Shown: positions 1 through 8,752, counted from the first letter of the stretch. The stretch is DNA of 64,000 nucleotides from Anaerocolumna sp. (GCA_029256725.1 JAQSXJ010000031.1:22316-86315), one strand, 5' to 3'. Notes: a model not told the origin generated them from the letters alone. Translations and numbers: made by a program.

Positions 1-892
1 GTGCTTCTACATGAATATATACAAAATCCTGATTATTTTCTGTCAGCTCCTTCACAGCAGCCATCGCTTTACCTTCATAATTGGTGTGAAGAGTACCATC
101 AGCACCTTCCACCTCTACTACTTTCATTTCAGCACCTACGGCAATACCCTTTAATAAGTCTACTGCTGATATCATGGAGCCTTTTTTTCCGAACTTCTTC
201 TCAAAAGAATCTAATCTTGGCCTGGTCCCCGCTCCCCAAAACCAGATAGAGTTTGCTTTGTGCAAGCCCTTCTTAGCTCTCTCAACATTTAAGGGATGAT
301 TATTTAAGATGTCAAAGCTTCTCTTCATCATTTCCTTTAACGCTTCTTCTTTGGGCAGATAATCACCTATCACTTTACCCAGAATATCATGAGGAGGAGT
401 CAATTCTACCACTTCTCCTTTATCCCAGATGGTTAAATGTCTGTAACTGGTTCCTACATAATATTTATAAATGTCTGTTTCAAGTACTTCTTTTACTGCG
501 GCTAACAAAACAGCTGCATCTTCTGTTGAAATCTCACTGGAGCTATGGTCAATTATGGTTCTGTCCTCATATGCGACATCTTCTTCTGAAACCGTTACAA
601 TGTTGCAGCGAAGAGCCACGTCTGTCAGATTCATATCTACACCAATACTCAATGCTTCCAGGGGTGAACGTCCTGTGTAGTATTCTCTTGGATTATAACC
701 AAGAACGGAAAGATTGGCAGTATCACTGCCGGGACTCATTCCCTGGGGAACTGTCTGGGATACTCCAATCTCTGAAATTTCAGCCAATTTATCCATAACC
801 GGGGTATGAGCATAAGCAAGAGGAGTCTTACCCTCAAGCTCCTGCAAAGGCTCATCTGCCATACCGTCTCCAAGCACAATTAAATACTTCAT
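1..892 (-). CDS. ApgM-like phosphoglycerate mutase / proposed homoserine kinase (3' end cut by window)
   Basis: Alkaline-phosphatase superfamily protein of the archaeal-type cofactor-independent phosphoglycerate mutase family. About 297 residues are visible from an ATG at 892. The N-terminus has the metal-binding VLGDGMAD motif, followed by the SPGSDTANLSVLGYNP segment that carries the predicted catalytic serine; the final metal-ligand motif lies beyond the window. A GGGAG ribosome site sits 5 bases before the ATG. The gene follows hom and an ACT-domain gene on the same strand. Members of this family next to hom have been proposed to be a non-orthologous homoserine kinase, so either glycolytic mutase or homoserine kinase is possible; the neighbours favour the latter (inference). 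Confidence 0.85.
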   Translation of the reverse strand, partial: MKYLIVLGDGMADEPLQELEGKTPLAYAHTPVMDKLAEISEIGVSQTVPQGMSPGSDTANLSVLGYNPREYYTGRSPLEALSIGVDMNLTDVALRCNIVTVSEEDVAYEDRTIIDHSSSEISTEDAAVLLAAVKEVLETDIYKYYVGTSYRHLTIWDKGEVVELTPPHDILGKVIGDYLPKEEALKEMMKRSFDILNNHPLNVERAKKGLHKANSIWFWGAGTRPRLDSFEKKFGKKGSMISAVDLLKGIAVGAEMKVVEVEGADGTLHTNYEGKAMAAVKELTENNQDFVYIHVEA

Positions 893-895
893 ATA

Positions 896-1006
896 AGCTC
901 CCATCTGTGTGCTTTAGCACACTTAAAAATCAGGCTGTTGAAAAATGGGGTTCTTTTTCAACCTAGCTCCCGTCTGTGTGCCTTAGCACACATACCAATC
1001 AAGCTG
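896..1006 (-). repeat. Two tandem copies of a hairpin plus Shine-Dalgarno repeat
   Basis: Two 42-bp copies (896-937 and 965-1006), 69 bp apart, differ at 6 positions. Read on the minus strand, each has a 6-bp stem with a 4-base loop (GTGTGC/GCACAC) followed directly by AGAYGGGAGC. In the copy nearer the gene, this GGGAG is the ribosome binding site of the apgM-like gene. A related copy with a compensated stem precedes the eetB-like gene near 57117-57141. Confidence 0.75.
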
Positions 1007-1022
1007 TGTCTAATAATCCGTC

Positions 1023-2240
1023 TTAAAACATTACTCTGATACGGCTTACCGGTTTGACCAAACTTTCTGCCTTTCGTTCATAAGCAGCTTCACTTAGAGG
1101 TGTTGTAAGGAATGCATATTCATTCTCCCTGCCAGCAAGCTTAATCACTTCTACTGCTCCGAACTCTTCTTCTATTTTAACTTTGGTCTCTTCGTCAATA
1201 TCAGTTACTCTGACAAAGAATCGATGTTCTACATCCTTCACATCGGTTAACCGAAGCTTCTTGCTGCCCCAGAAGGTCATAATATTGGTTCCGATATGTT
1301 TTGCAGCATCTACCACGTCAGCCACTACTGCACTTGCAGTGGGAAGTTTACCGGCACCGCTGCCATAAAACATTACATCCCCGATTACATTACCTCTTAC
1401 GAATATCCCGTTGAATACTCCATTTACACTGAATAAAGGATGGGAAGGTTTTATAAGCATAGGTGCTACCATTGCATAAACCTGGTCATCCACTTTTTTG
1501 CTGGTAGCCAAGAGCTTGATACTAGCCCCCATCTCATTCGCATATAGTACATCGATATCTGAAATCTCGGAAATACCTTCCGTATAAATATCTTCAAAAT
1601 CCACCTGCATACCAAAAGCCAGTGAAGATAATATAGCAATCTTACGGCAGGCATCATAACCCTCTACATCTGCCTGAGGATTGCGTTCTGCATAACCCAT
1701 ATCCTGTGCTTCTTTTAAAGCAGTCTTAAAATCTGCATTCTCAGTGCTCATTTTAGAAAGAATATAGTTGGTAGTACCGTTTAAGATACCAGTTATTTCT
1801 TCAATTTCATCTGCGGTAAGGGATTGATTTAAAGGTCTTATAATGGGGATACCGCCGCCAACACTTGCCTCAAAGAGGAAGTTTACCTGCTGTTCCTTAG
1901 ACAATGCCAAAAGTTCTGCACCATGTTTAGCCACCAGTTCTTTATTAGAGGTACATACACTCTTACCCTTAAGTATGGCATTTCTCACAAAAGTATAAGC
2001 CGGTTCCACTCCGCCCATTACTTCCACTATTATTTTAACTTCAGGATCGTCTAAAATAACATTGAAGTCATGTACAATCAGCTTCTCAATGGGTTCACCC
2101 TTAAAATCCTTTAAATCCAATATATATTTGACATTGATATCATGCCCGCAGCGCTTGCTGATGCTCTCTCCATTCAGATTCAATACCTCAAGCACACCAG
2201 AACCAACTGTACCGTAGCCCAAAACTGCTATATTTACCAT
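1023..2240 (-). CDS. hom: Homoserine dehydrogenase
   Basis: Catalyses NAD(P)H-dependent reduction of aspartate semialdehyde to homoserine, the branch point to threonine and methionine. The 405-residue protein starts with the nucleotide-binding GYGTVGSG loop (residues 8-15). The central catalytic domain includes the GGVEPA and SVGGGIPIIRPL segments and NGTTNYIL. A short C-terminal part resembles a reduced ACT regulatory domain (about residues 340-405). Length is normal for the family. AAGGAGT lies just upstream of the ATG. It lies between the ACT-domain gene and the apgM-like gene in a likely three-gene threonine operon. Confidence 0.95.
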   Translation of the reverse strand: MVNIAVLGYGTVGSGVLEVLNLNGESISKRCGHDINVKYILDLKDFKGEPIEKLIVHDFNVILDDPEVKIIVEVMGGVEPAYTFVRNAILKGKSVCTSNKELVAKHGAELLALSKEQQVNFLFEASVGGGIPIIRPLNQSLTADEIEEITGILNGTTNYILSKMSTENADFKTALKEAQDMGYAERNPQADVEGYDACRKIAILSSLAFGMQVDFEDIYTEGISEISDIDVLYANEMGASIKLLATSKKVDDQVYAMVAPMLIKPSHPLFSVNGVFNGIFVRGNVIGDVMFYGSGAGKLPTASAVVADVVDAAKHIGTNIMTFWGSKKLRLTDVKDVEHRFFVRVTDIDEETKVKIEEEFGAVEVIKLAGRENEYAFLTTPLSEAAYERKAESLVKPVSRIRVMF

Positions 2241-2383
2241 GTATAACTCCTTTCTGTCATTCCTTCCCTTTTAATCCGTCAGAATTTATATAGTATGTCA
2301 TTGCTCCCTATCATCCATGCACTCGGAATGCGTCTAAAATCTGCCCGCACTTGGTACAATGAATACCAAACACACCAAGCATT

Positions 2384-2824
2384 TTATTCTCTGGCCAGAA
2401 TCTTTGTATAATGTATTCCCTCCAAAGCCTCTATGGCTTCAAATATAACGGTTGTATCTTCAAATTGTCCGGGAATCTCAATGCTTAAAGTCAGGGATGC
2501 AATTCCGTTAACCGGAATACTCTGGTGTATTGTAAGTATATTTACACCATTTTTTGATACGCAGTTCAGAACGCTGGACAAAATACCCGGCTTATCATCT
2601 ATCTGCAGCATAAATGTAATAGTTTTTCCTCTTGCATTTTCATGGAAGGGAAAGATATCATCTTTATATTTATAAAAGGAACTTCTGCTGATACCAACAA
2701 TATCCGCTGCTTCCTGTACTGTAAAGACCTTCTCCGAATCCAGAAGCCTTTTTGCTTCTACCACTTTCAGAAGAACCTCCGGAACCGCCTTTTTTTTAAC
2801 GATGAAGTATTTTCCTTCATCCAT
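2384..2824 (-). CDS. ACT domain-containing protein (PheB/UPF0735 family)
   Basis: A 146-residue cytoplasmic protein. The N-terminal half holds a helix-turn-helix-like segment (residues 35-55, VQEAADIVGISRSSFYKY). The C-terminal half is an ACT domain (about 70-143) with the typical DKPGILSSVLN motif seen in amino-acid-sensing modules. A GGGGGAG ribosome site precedes the ATG by 7 bases. Members of this family are commonly placed upstream of homoserine dehydrogenase in Clostridia, and it probably senses an amino acid to control the threonine branch. Direct DNA binding is plausible from the N-terminal part but not shown. Confidence 0.88.
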   Translation of the reverse strand: MDEGKYFIVKKKAVPEVLLKVVEAKRLLDSEKVFTVQEAADIVGISRSSFYKYKDDIFPFHENARGKTITFMLQIDDKPGILSSVLNCVSKNGVNILTIHQSIPVNGIASLTLSIEIPGQFEDTTVIFEAIEALEGIHYTKILARE

Positions 2825-3138
2825 ATGGATGCTCCCCCTGTGCTGAATTTATTTTTCACTTTCCACGTATTTAGAAAGTATTTCAAAAGACTGTTAACTT
2901 TAATACATTTTTAAGGAAATGTATCTGCACTACAACCTGTATGTATAGCAAATACAACTGTCTTTCACAGAAAGATATTCTACCATGTTTCGGTGCTGTT
3001 TGCAACAGCTTTTGAATAAATAATCATTCTTAAGACAAAATATGCGTTTTCTGCTGATTCAAGCCTACTTTTTTAATCAATTTGCATAAGACGCCGGTGA
3101 ACTGAGAAAAAAGACTGATACAAAAGGTTGGGGGGGAC
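2825..3138. other. Non-coding gap before the ACT-hom operon
   Basis: About 310 AT-rich bases. No T-box signature (GGTGGNACCGCG), lysine riboswitch core or convincing -35/-10 pair was recognised, although the operon promoter must lie here or further upstream. A G7 run occurs at 3130-3136. Confidence 0.5.
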
Positions 3139-3278
3139 AAAAAAAAGCCCTCTGGCTTTCCTGTAACACACCGTTAAAAGAATTCTCATCGCGTATGCAG
3201 TAAGCGTACAATTTGTACACCCTTTGCAAGCATAACCGCAAGGTGCCTTTAGTCGGTGCGTAGGAAAGCCGGGGGCTT
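3139..3278 (-). terminator. Terminator with a long stem enclosing about 100 nt of structured sequence
   Basis: Arms at 3145-3162 and 3262-3278 pair through 15 Watson-Crick pairs (GGCTTTCCT, then AAGCCC, separated by a small internal loop). On the minus strand the second arm runs directly into a U8 tract, as in an intrinsic terminator. It lies just after the chemoreceptor stop codon. The roughly 99-nt apical insert contains further inverted repeats, including GTACAAATTGTAC, so this could also be the 3' end of a small structured RNA. I could not match it to a known riboswitch or RNA family. Confidence 0.7.
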
Positions 3279-3313
3279 CTTCCGTTAAAAAAATATGTTG
3301 AGTTTATGTAATA

Positions 3314-5059
3314 TTAAATCTTCTGGAACTTTACTACTGCATTGCTTAAATTGTCAACCGAACGGGTACTTTCTGTTAATGTTGATTGGAATACCTCAAT
3401 GTCTCTGGATAATTCCGTACTGTTCGCTGCCACTGTCTGAACATTATTGGAACTTTCACTGATAATTTGGGACACACCTTCTATGGAATTCACAATATTT
3501 ATCATATTGGTTTCCAACTGGTTTGCTGTATTTTGGAATTCCTTCATAATCCGGTCTATGGATTTGGCATCCCGGTTATATTCTTCCCCTGTTTTGACCA
3601 TTTGGGTATAATCCTTCATAACGTCTGTTTCTACAAATTCCAGCATACGGTCTGAGTCTGCCGCCAGCTCTCTTACGGCTTCTATAACATACCCGCTGAT
3701 TTTCTGAATCTGATTGGCCGTTTCACTTGACCGGGCAGCCAGATGACCGATCTCTCCGGCAACTACGGCAAAACCTTTCCCCTGTTCTCCTGCTCTGGCA
3801 GCTTCAATAGAGGCATTCAGAGCTAGGAGGTTTGTCTGGGAGGTTATATCCAGAATGGTATTGGTAAGCAGGTTTATCTGCTCTACTTCTCTGGATCTTT
3901 CAATGGTAGCCTTTACTTTTCCCCCGATTTCCTCCAGTACATTTCTGGTGGTTTCCCTTGCCTCTTCGGAAGTAACCTGGAGCTTCTCCGCTCTCGTACT
4001 GATTTCATCCGCAAGATCTACACCTTCCCCGGCCTTTCCGGTCATATCTTTTAGCAAGCCATTGACATCCGCAGCCGTAACATTGACCTCTTCAATATTA
4101 GCGGCGGTTTCCTCCATTCCGGCAGACATCTCCTCCATTGCCGCTGAATTATCCGCCGCACTGTCGATTACCTTTTTGATACCGTCTTCAAAGACCGTAA
4201 AGTTATTATTAAGGCTACTTGATACCACCTGTATATTCCCGATTATCTCCTGTAAAACTGCCAAGAATCCATTTATCCCCTGTGCCAGCTCTCCCATTTC
4301 ATCTCTGGTGTTTATTTGTATCCGGCTGGTAAGATCTCCTCTGTCTTCTTCTATTCCCCTGGTTATTTCTTCCAGATCCTTTTTGGTTCGAAGAACAGGC
4401 TTAACCACTCCTCTTTGCATAAACAGCCAGATCAGCAAAATAATAATAAGCGTAATGGCAAAGCAGGCTGCTGCTGTATATAACGCCGCCGTTTCATTTG
4501 TATCCAGTCTTTCCTTCAGTACCTGTGTCTGGGCTTTATTATAATCATTGATTCCCCGGAGTTTCTCATATATGTTTATGGTTATCGGTTCCATCTCCGA
4601 TAGGAACATGGCATATGCTTCCTGCCCCTGCCCCCCATCGGTTAGCTCAATTCCCACTGCCAGTTTGCCATAGTATGCATCGTATTCTTCCAACATACTG
4701 TCTATAGCAGCTTCCTGTTCCGTACCCTTCATACCTTCCTGCATTTGCACAATAGCTTCCCTGGCCTTACTCTGGCAGGAGTCGATTATGGTACGGTACT
4801 GCTCTCTTGTCTCTGCACTGCCAGTCAGATAATACTTGGCTGCCAAGCCGTCCATGGACAATATAAACGTATAGGCATCATTAAAGTATATCATATTCTG
4901 TACATTTTCATCGGCAATGGATTCTGCTGTCTCCTGTGCTTCTTTTAAGTGGAGCAGATTAAACGTCTGGGACAATATTGTAATAACTAACATCATTACA
5001 ATGGATGCCAGCAGCTTTTGAGATATTTTTAGATTCTTCAATATACGGTTTCTTTTCAA
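3314..5059 (-). CDS. Methyl-accepting chemotaxis protein
   Basis: Transmembrane chemoreceptor. It has an N-terminal membrane helix (about residues 13-30), an extracellular four-helix-type sensor region, a second membrane helix ([13 protein letters not shown]), a HAMP linker and a long cytoplasmic coiled-coil signalling domain. The hairpin tip [20 protein letters not shown], which contacts CheW and CheA, is intact. I place the start at a TTG (5059) because GGGGG lies 8 bases upstream; an upstream TTG at 5089 has no ribosome site. The ligand is unknown. With CheW and the flagellar rod genes in this window it supports motility. Confidence 0.92.
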   Translation of the reverse strand: MKRNRILKNLKISQKLLASIVMMLVITILSQTFNLLHLKEAQETAESIADENVQNMIYFNDAYTFILSMDGLAAKYYLTGSAETREQYRTIIDSCQSKAREAIVQMQEGMKGTEQEAAIDSMLEEYDAYYGKLAVGIELTDGGQGQEAYAMFLSEMEPITINIYEKLRGINDYNKAQTQVLKERLDTNETAALYTAAACFAITLIIILLIWLFMQRGVVKPVLRTKKDLEEITRGIEEDRGDLTSRIQINTRDEMGELAQGINGFLAVLQEIIGNIQVVSSSLNNNFTVFEDGIKKVIDSAADNSAAMEEMSAGMEETAANIEEVNVTAADVNGLLKDMTGKAGEGVDLADEISTRAEKLQVTSEEARETTRNVLEEIGGKVKATIERSREVEQINLLTNTILDITSQTNLLALNASIEAARAGEQGKGFAVVAGEIGHLAARSSETANQIQKISGYVIEAVRELAADSDRMLEFVETDVMKDYTQMVKTGEEYNRDAKSIDRIMKEFQNTANQLETNMINIVNSIEGVSQIISESSNNVQTVAANSTELSRDIEVFQSTLTESTRSVDNLSNAVVKFQKI

Positions 5060-5227
5060 GATTTTTTCCCCCTGTATCTTGTTTACCAAATGATTTTATT
5101 GGAAAATTCGGTTATCTATTGTACTCATCCTCATCTGGATTTTTACTGGTACTAAATTCCTGCACCTCTTTTATTTGACATTTACTGACTAAAATAGATT
5201 ACTATATAACAACGGCGTTTCCGCACC

Positions 5228-5256
5228 TTGACATATCTTGTCTCATTTTGTATATT
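5228..5256 (+). promoter_or_regulatory. Sigma-A promoter of the MerR-type regulator gene
   Basis: TTGACA at 5228-5233 and TATATT at 5251-5256 with a 17-base spacer, about 100 bases before the regulator's ATG. The spacer lacks the dyad seen in the flavoreductase promoter. Confidence 0.6.
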
Positions 5257-5354
5257 GGATTAATATAAAGGGTGTGAATCAGAAAATAAAGTGTATTTAT
5301 TCACTTTCAATGAAGCAGCTTCGCAGCAGACCTGCGAAATGCACGAGGTAATTT

Positions 5355-6137
5355 ATGAGATATAAAATTAATGACGTCAAACGTATTTTAAATATTAAAG
5401 AAGAAACCCTCCGTTACTTTGACAAGAAAAATATAATAAAAACCACACGGGATCAAAAGAATAATTACCGGTATTTTAAAGCGGAAGATATTAATAAGAT
5501 ATTTGCTTACAAAATGTACCGTTCCCTCTTATTTTCTTTAAATGATTCCAACGAACTGGTATCCGGCAAGCCTCTTCCTCTCCTGGAGAGAAAACTCAGC
5601 GAGCAGATAGAGGTTATTGAGAAAGAACAGAAATATCTTAATCAGGTCAAACTTCATATTTCAATTTTGTCTGAAAAGCTGAAAAAGTGGAACTCTTTCA
5701 CAGGCGGCTTTGAAATCACCGAATCCGAGGAATGTTATTATCATCCTAATCAAACGGATACCTGCTTTATACAGGAGGTGGAGGTATTTGAGAATACCTA
5801 CCAGTGTCTTGATTATCTTCCTTCTATCTGGCCATGTTTTTATTATAACTATTCTGCATCTGCCCCGGAATTCAGCTTTGGGTATGGTCTGTATACAAAC
5901 CATACCCCGCCTATTAACGGCCTGATGCACCTGCCTCCCGTTAAATGTCTTTATACTATGATTTCCCTGGAAGATAACCTGCTGCCCTCTATCCCTGATA
6001 TATTAGAACAAGCAGATACCTACTGTTGTCAAAACAATCACAAGCTCAAGGGTATCCTCTATGGCAGTATTCTTCATGAAATGAAGGATAACGGGTTTAA
6101 TTCTCGTCTATTCGAGCTCTATCTGCCTATTGGTTGA
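5355..6137 (+). CDS. MerR-family transcriptional regulator
   Basis: A 260-residue regulator. The N-terminal winged helix-turn-helix (residues 1-70) has the family pattern of ETLRYFDKKNII followed by NYRYFKAEDI. A helical dimerisation segment spans about 80-115, and the C-terminal half resembles GyrI/AraC effector-binding domains that sense small organic molecules. GAGGTA precedes the ATG. It converges on the flavoreductase gene, with stop codons overlapping by 11 bases. The flavoreductase promoter contains a MerR-type dyad inside a 19-base spacer, so this protein is the likely activator (inference). No metal-binding cysteine cluster is visible. Confidence 0.88.
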   Translation: MRYKINDVKRILNIKEETLRYFDKKNIIKTTRDQKNNYRYFKAEDINKIFAYKMYRSLLFSLNDSNELVSGKPLPLLERKLSEQIEVIEKEQKYLNQVKLHISILSEKLKKWNSFTGGFEITESEECYYHPNQTDTCFIQEVEVFENTYQCLDYLPSIWPCFYYNYSASAPEFSFGYGLYTNHTPPINGLMHLPPVKCLYTMISLEDNLLPSIPDILEQADTYCCQNNHKLKGILYGSILHEMKDNGFNSRLFELYLPIG

Positions 6138-8145
6138 GCAGATCAATTGATTTACCCAGGGCATTTCCGGTTGCGGCTGCACCGGCAAGTCTTCCGGAGT
6201 TATAAGCCCAGCCCTGTGCGGCGCCTTCAATGGTATGAGCATAGTGATCGGAATAAAGACCACCGGTGTCCGCTCCCGCTGCATAAAGATTGGGAATGGA
6301 GGTATAGCCGTTTTCCGGATCATTTTTTACCACTTCAAAACCGGAGTTGATGCGGATTCCACCTACTGTACAAAGATTATTAACACTTACTTTAAATGCA
6401 TAGTAGGGACCTTCGCTCATCTGGTACATATGTTTTCCGTCTTTACCGTAAAGGGTATCCACCCCTGCCTGGGCATCGTTATTATAACGCTCCATGGTTT
6501 TTGTCAGGTTTGTGGGATCCATACCGAGTTTCCCCGCAAGTTCTTCAATTGTATCGGCTTTTACCACATATCCGCCGTCTACCATCTTACCTACAATCTC
6601 TGTCAGTTTACTCCAGCCATAGTCCATGGGCGTAATTTCCGGCATAGGACCCATGGCTATCTTGTCTCTCATACCCGCTGCTCTGGCTCCCTTTTCCTCC
6701 AGTGTCTTTAGAAGCTTCTCATTGTACAGAAAATAAGCATGATCTCCCTGAGAGATAACAGAATTGCTGGACAGTGCTCTGTCATATACGATATCTTCAT
6801 TGGCAAAACGTACTCCCTGTGCATTCACCCAGGGAATTATGGGAACATATGCTACGGAGCTTGTGGCCTGGTACAATTCCATAAACTCATAGTCGCCCTC
6901 AATATTTCCATTTCCCTCTACCTTAAAGGTATGAGCAACCATAGCAGAAAGACCTCTGGCAGCAGCACCTGCATCCATCGCCATATTGATACCATCACCT
7001 ACATTGGAGTTATAACCAGCGGCATTTACACTGACACCATTTAATGCTTCCTTCACCATTTCACTGTTTCCTACGAAACCGCCGGATGCTATTATTACTG
7101 ATTTGGCGGTTATACGTAATACGGATCCGTCTTTCGCAGCGGCGGTTACACCTGTAACTTTTCCATCCTCTACAATCAGGCTTTCCGCAGGGGTTTCGTA
7201 ATAGACCTCAGCTTTATTATCCTCAACGATCTTTTGTAGCATTGCTCCAAGCTGTTCTGAGGTTTTGGTATAATCATCATATTTATGATATCCGTTGGTA
7301 CCTTCCTCATGGCTTTGCTGTACAGCAGTTTCCGTTTTATGAAATACCACGCCGTGGTCCTCCAGCCAATCGGCAGTTGTTAATGATAAATCCAGGAATT
7401 GCTTCACTAACGTTGCATCTGCCAGCCAGTCCATCTCCTCCATCCACTTTTGGAAGATCAGGTTGGTATCTATGGGTTCATCCCCTAATGCTCTTGCCTT
7501 TCTGCTGTCAGCGGCAAAAAAACCTCCGCCATTTGCAGTTGTTCCTCCGGCTATGGCTGTTTTCTCAAGTACAATTACCTTTGCCCCATTTTCCGCAGAG
7601 GTTACTGCTGCGGCTACTCCTGCACCCCCAGCACCGATTACCACTACATCTGCTGCCAGTTCTACGGTTTTACCTTCATTCTCCTTCACAACATCGGACT
7701 TAAGAGCTTCCATATTGCCTCCGGCCTGGCTGAGCGCCGCTTCTACCGCTTCCAGAAAAGCATCGGAAGTTACGGTAGCTCCACTTACGCCATCCACTCC
7801 AAGGGATTGGTTATTTACAACCTCACCGGTAAGGCTTTCAATTGCTTTGTCTCCAAGTCCTTCTGTTTCGGATGATTCTACAGTCTTTATGCTTTCAATA
7901 CTGTTTTCAGTAACAGTAACTTCAACTTTGATAATTCCGTTTTTACCTTTCGCTTCACCGGTATATGTGCCGGCCTTAAAGCTTAAGGACTCGGTATTTA
8001 CTGCTCCCTTTCCTTCCTCTTCCTTACTTGCTTCTTCTGTTGCTTTGGGATCTGTTTTCTTTTCTTCCTGACTTTTTTTATCCTGGCAGCCTGTCAGCGA
8101 AAATACCAGAATAAGAGAAAGCAGAACTGCTAAAACTTTTTTCAT
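6127..8145 (-). CDS. Secreted FMN- and FAD-containing flavoreductase lipoprotein (fumarate reductase-like)
   Basis: Predicted surface lipoprotein of 672 residues: signal peptide with lipobox LTGC (lipidated Cys20), a charged linker, an FMN-binding domain (about 55-145) with the flavinylation motif DGVSGAT (Thr124 as likely FMN attachment site), then an FAD-dependent fumarate reductase/succinate dehydrogenase flavoprotein domain beginning with VVVIGAGGAG (167-176). Such proteins take electrons through the covalent FMN and reduce an external acceptor such as fumarate, urocanate or a related enoate; the substrate cannot be read from sequence. ApbE at 57147-58190 could load the FMN. GGAGGAG precedes the ATG. 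Confidence 0.92.
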   Translation of the reverse strand: MKKVLAVLLSLILVFSLTGCQDKKSQEEKKTDPKATEEASKEEEGKGAVNTESLSFKAGTYTGEAKGKNGIIKVEVTVTENSIESIKTVESSETEGLGDKAIESLTGEVVNNQSLGVDGVSGATVTSDAFLEAVEAALSQAGGNMEALKSDVVKENEGKTVELAADVVVIGAGGAGVAAAVTSAENGAKVIVLEKTAIAGGTTANGGGFFAADSRKARALGDEPIDTNLIFQKWMEEMDWLADATLVKQFLDLSLTTADWLEDHGVVFHKTETAVQQSHEEGTNGYHKYDDYTKTSEQLGAMLQKIVEDNKAEVYYETPAESLIVEDGKVTGVTAAAKDGSVLRITAKSVIIASGGFVGNSEMVKEALNGVSVNAAGYNSNVGDGINMAMDAGAAARGLSAMVAHTFKVEGNGNIEGDYEFMELYQATSSVAYVPIIPWVNAQGVRFANEDIVYDRALSSNSVISQGDHAYFLYNEKLLKTLEEKGARAAGMRDKIAMGPMPEITPMDYGWSKLTEIVGKMVDGGYVVKADTIEELAGKLGMDPTNLTKTMERYNNDAQAGVDTLYGKDGKHMYQMSEGPYYAFKVSVNNLCTVGGIRINSGFEVVKNDPENGYTSIPNLYAAGADTGGLYSDHYAHTIEGAAQGWAYNSGRLAGAAATGNALGKSIDLLNQ

Positions 8146-8175
8146 TATATGACTCCTCCTTTTCTTTATGAGGAC

Positions 8176-8206
8176 AGTCTATACCCTGTAGCAACTATAG
8201 AGTCAA
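8176..8206 (-). promoter_or_regulatory. MerR-type promoter/operator of the flavoreductase gene
   Basis: On the minus strand, TTGACT (8201-8206) is separated by 19 bases from TAGACT (8176-8181). The spacer holds an imperfect dyad, ACTCTATAG and CTACAGGGT (8183-8203), with 7 of 9 positions matching. A long spacer with an internal dyad is the hallmark of promoters that MerR proteins activate by untwisting. An alternative -10, TATAGA, would give 17 bases. Confidence 0.75.
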
Positions 8207-8234
8207 GAAGTTTGTATATTTTTTAACAATATTC

Positions 8235-8299
8235 TTTTCTATACTTCTCTTTTTCTATACTTCTCTTTTTCTTTATACTTCTCCATTTCCATACTTTTT
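8235..8299. repeat. CT-rich tandem repeat, unit about 16 bp
   Basis: Four degenerate copies of TTTTCTATACTTCTC-like sequence lie in tandem upstream of the flavoreductase promoter. They look like slippage-prone simple sequence; no function is evident. Confidence 0.6.
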
Positions 8300-8418
8300 C
8301 ATTTTTATTCTTTTCATGTTCTATTGTTTTCTTGTTCTATTATTCATTTATCTTCCTAAAATTCATTATGAGAGTACCAAAAGTTCTAGTTGATTTAAAC
8401 ATGCTAAAGATAATTTTT

Positions 8419-8650
8419 ATACGATTTCAGAAAAAATGCACAAAACTGAAAGAACGAATGCGCCTATGGAAAGGGATTAGAAGCCCTTTTCTCCAAATAT
8501 TTTGTGCTATAATCTAAAACAGATTGTTTGAGCGTTAGCGAGTTATCTATTTTAGATTATGTCCAGCACAAAATATTCAGAGAATTAGGGCTTCTTATTC
8601 CTTGGAATGAAGCATGAGTCTTTCTGTTTTGTGCATTTTTCCGTCCGTAT
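8419..8650. repeat. Large imperfect palindrome (about 95-nt arms), MITE-like element
   Basis: The arms 8431-8524 and 8545-8640 are imperfect inverted repeats. They share exact blocks TGCACAAAAC, AGAAGCCCT, AATATTTTGTGCT and ATAATCTAAAA; the loop is about 20 nt (8525-8544). Weak pairing (ATACG) extends to 8419 and 8650. The element encodes no credible protein and lies between the cheW terminator and the flavoreductase promoter. The structure suits a miniature inverted-repeat element or a long hairpin RNA. I did not find a second copy in the window. Confidence 0.7.
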
Positions 8651-8660
8651 GACAACAAAA

Positions 8661-8707
8661 CAAAAAAGAAGAGCTGAACGATTTATGATAATCCTTCAGC
8701 TCTTCTT
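8661..8707 (-). terminator. Intrinsic terminator of the prfB-cheW transcript
   Basis: Perfect 13-bp stem (8666-8678 with 8695-8707, AAGAAGAGCTGAA) and a 16-nt loop, followed on the minus strand by a T-rich tract (8661-8667). It lies 46 bases past the cheW stop codon. Confidence 0.85.
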
Positions 8708-8752
8708 AAAATATAGAACACCTTATTGGAACACCTTTACCAGGCTGTCCTT

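Noticed and set aside
3139..3278. Known riboswitch (c-di-GMP, lysine, T-box, THF or guanidine type)
   Set aside because: None of the core motifs I know for these classes is present; only the paired ends and terminator are certain.
3855..4544. Plus-strand open frame of 229 codons
   Set aside because: Exactly antisense to the chemoreceptor coding sequence; composition mirrors it and there is no ribosome site.
7463..8071. Plus-strand open frame of 202 codons rich in Ser/Ala/Pro
   Set aside because: Antisense to the flavoreductase gene, with no ribosome site or family signature.
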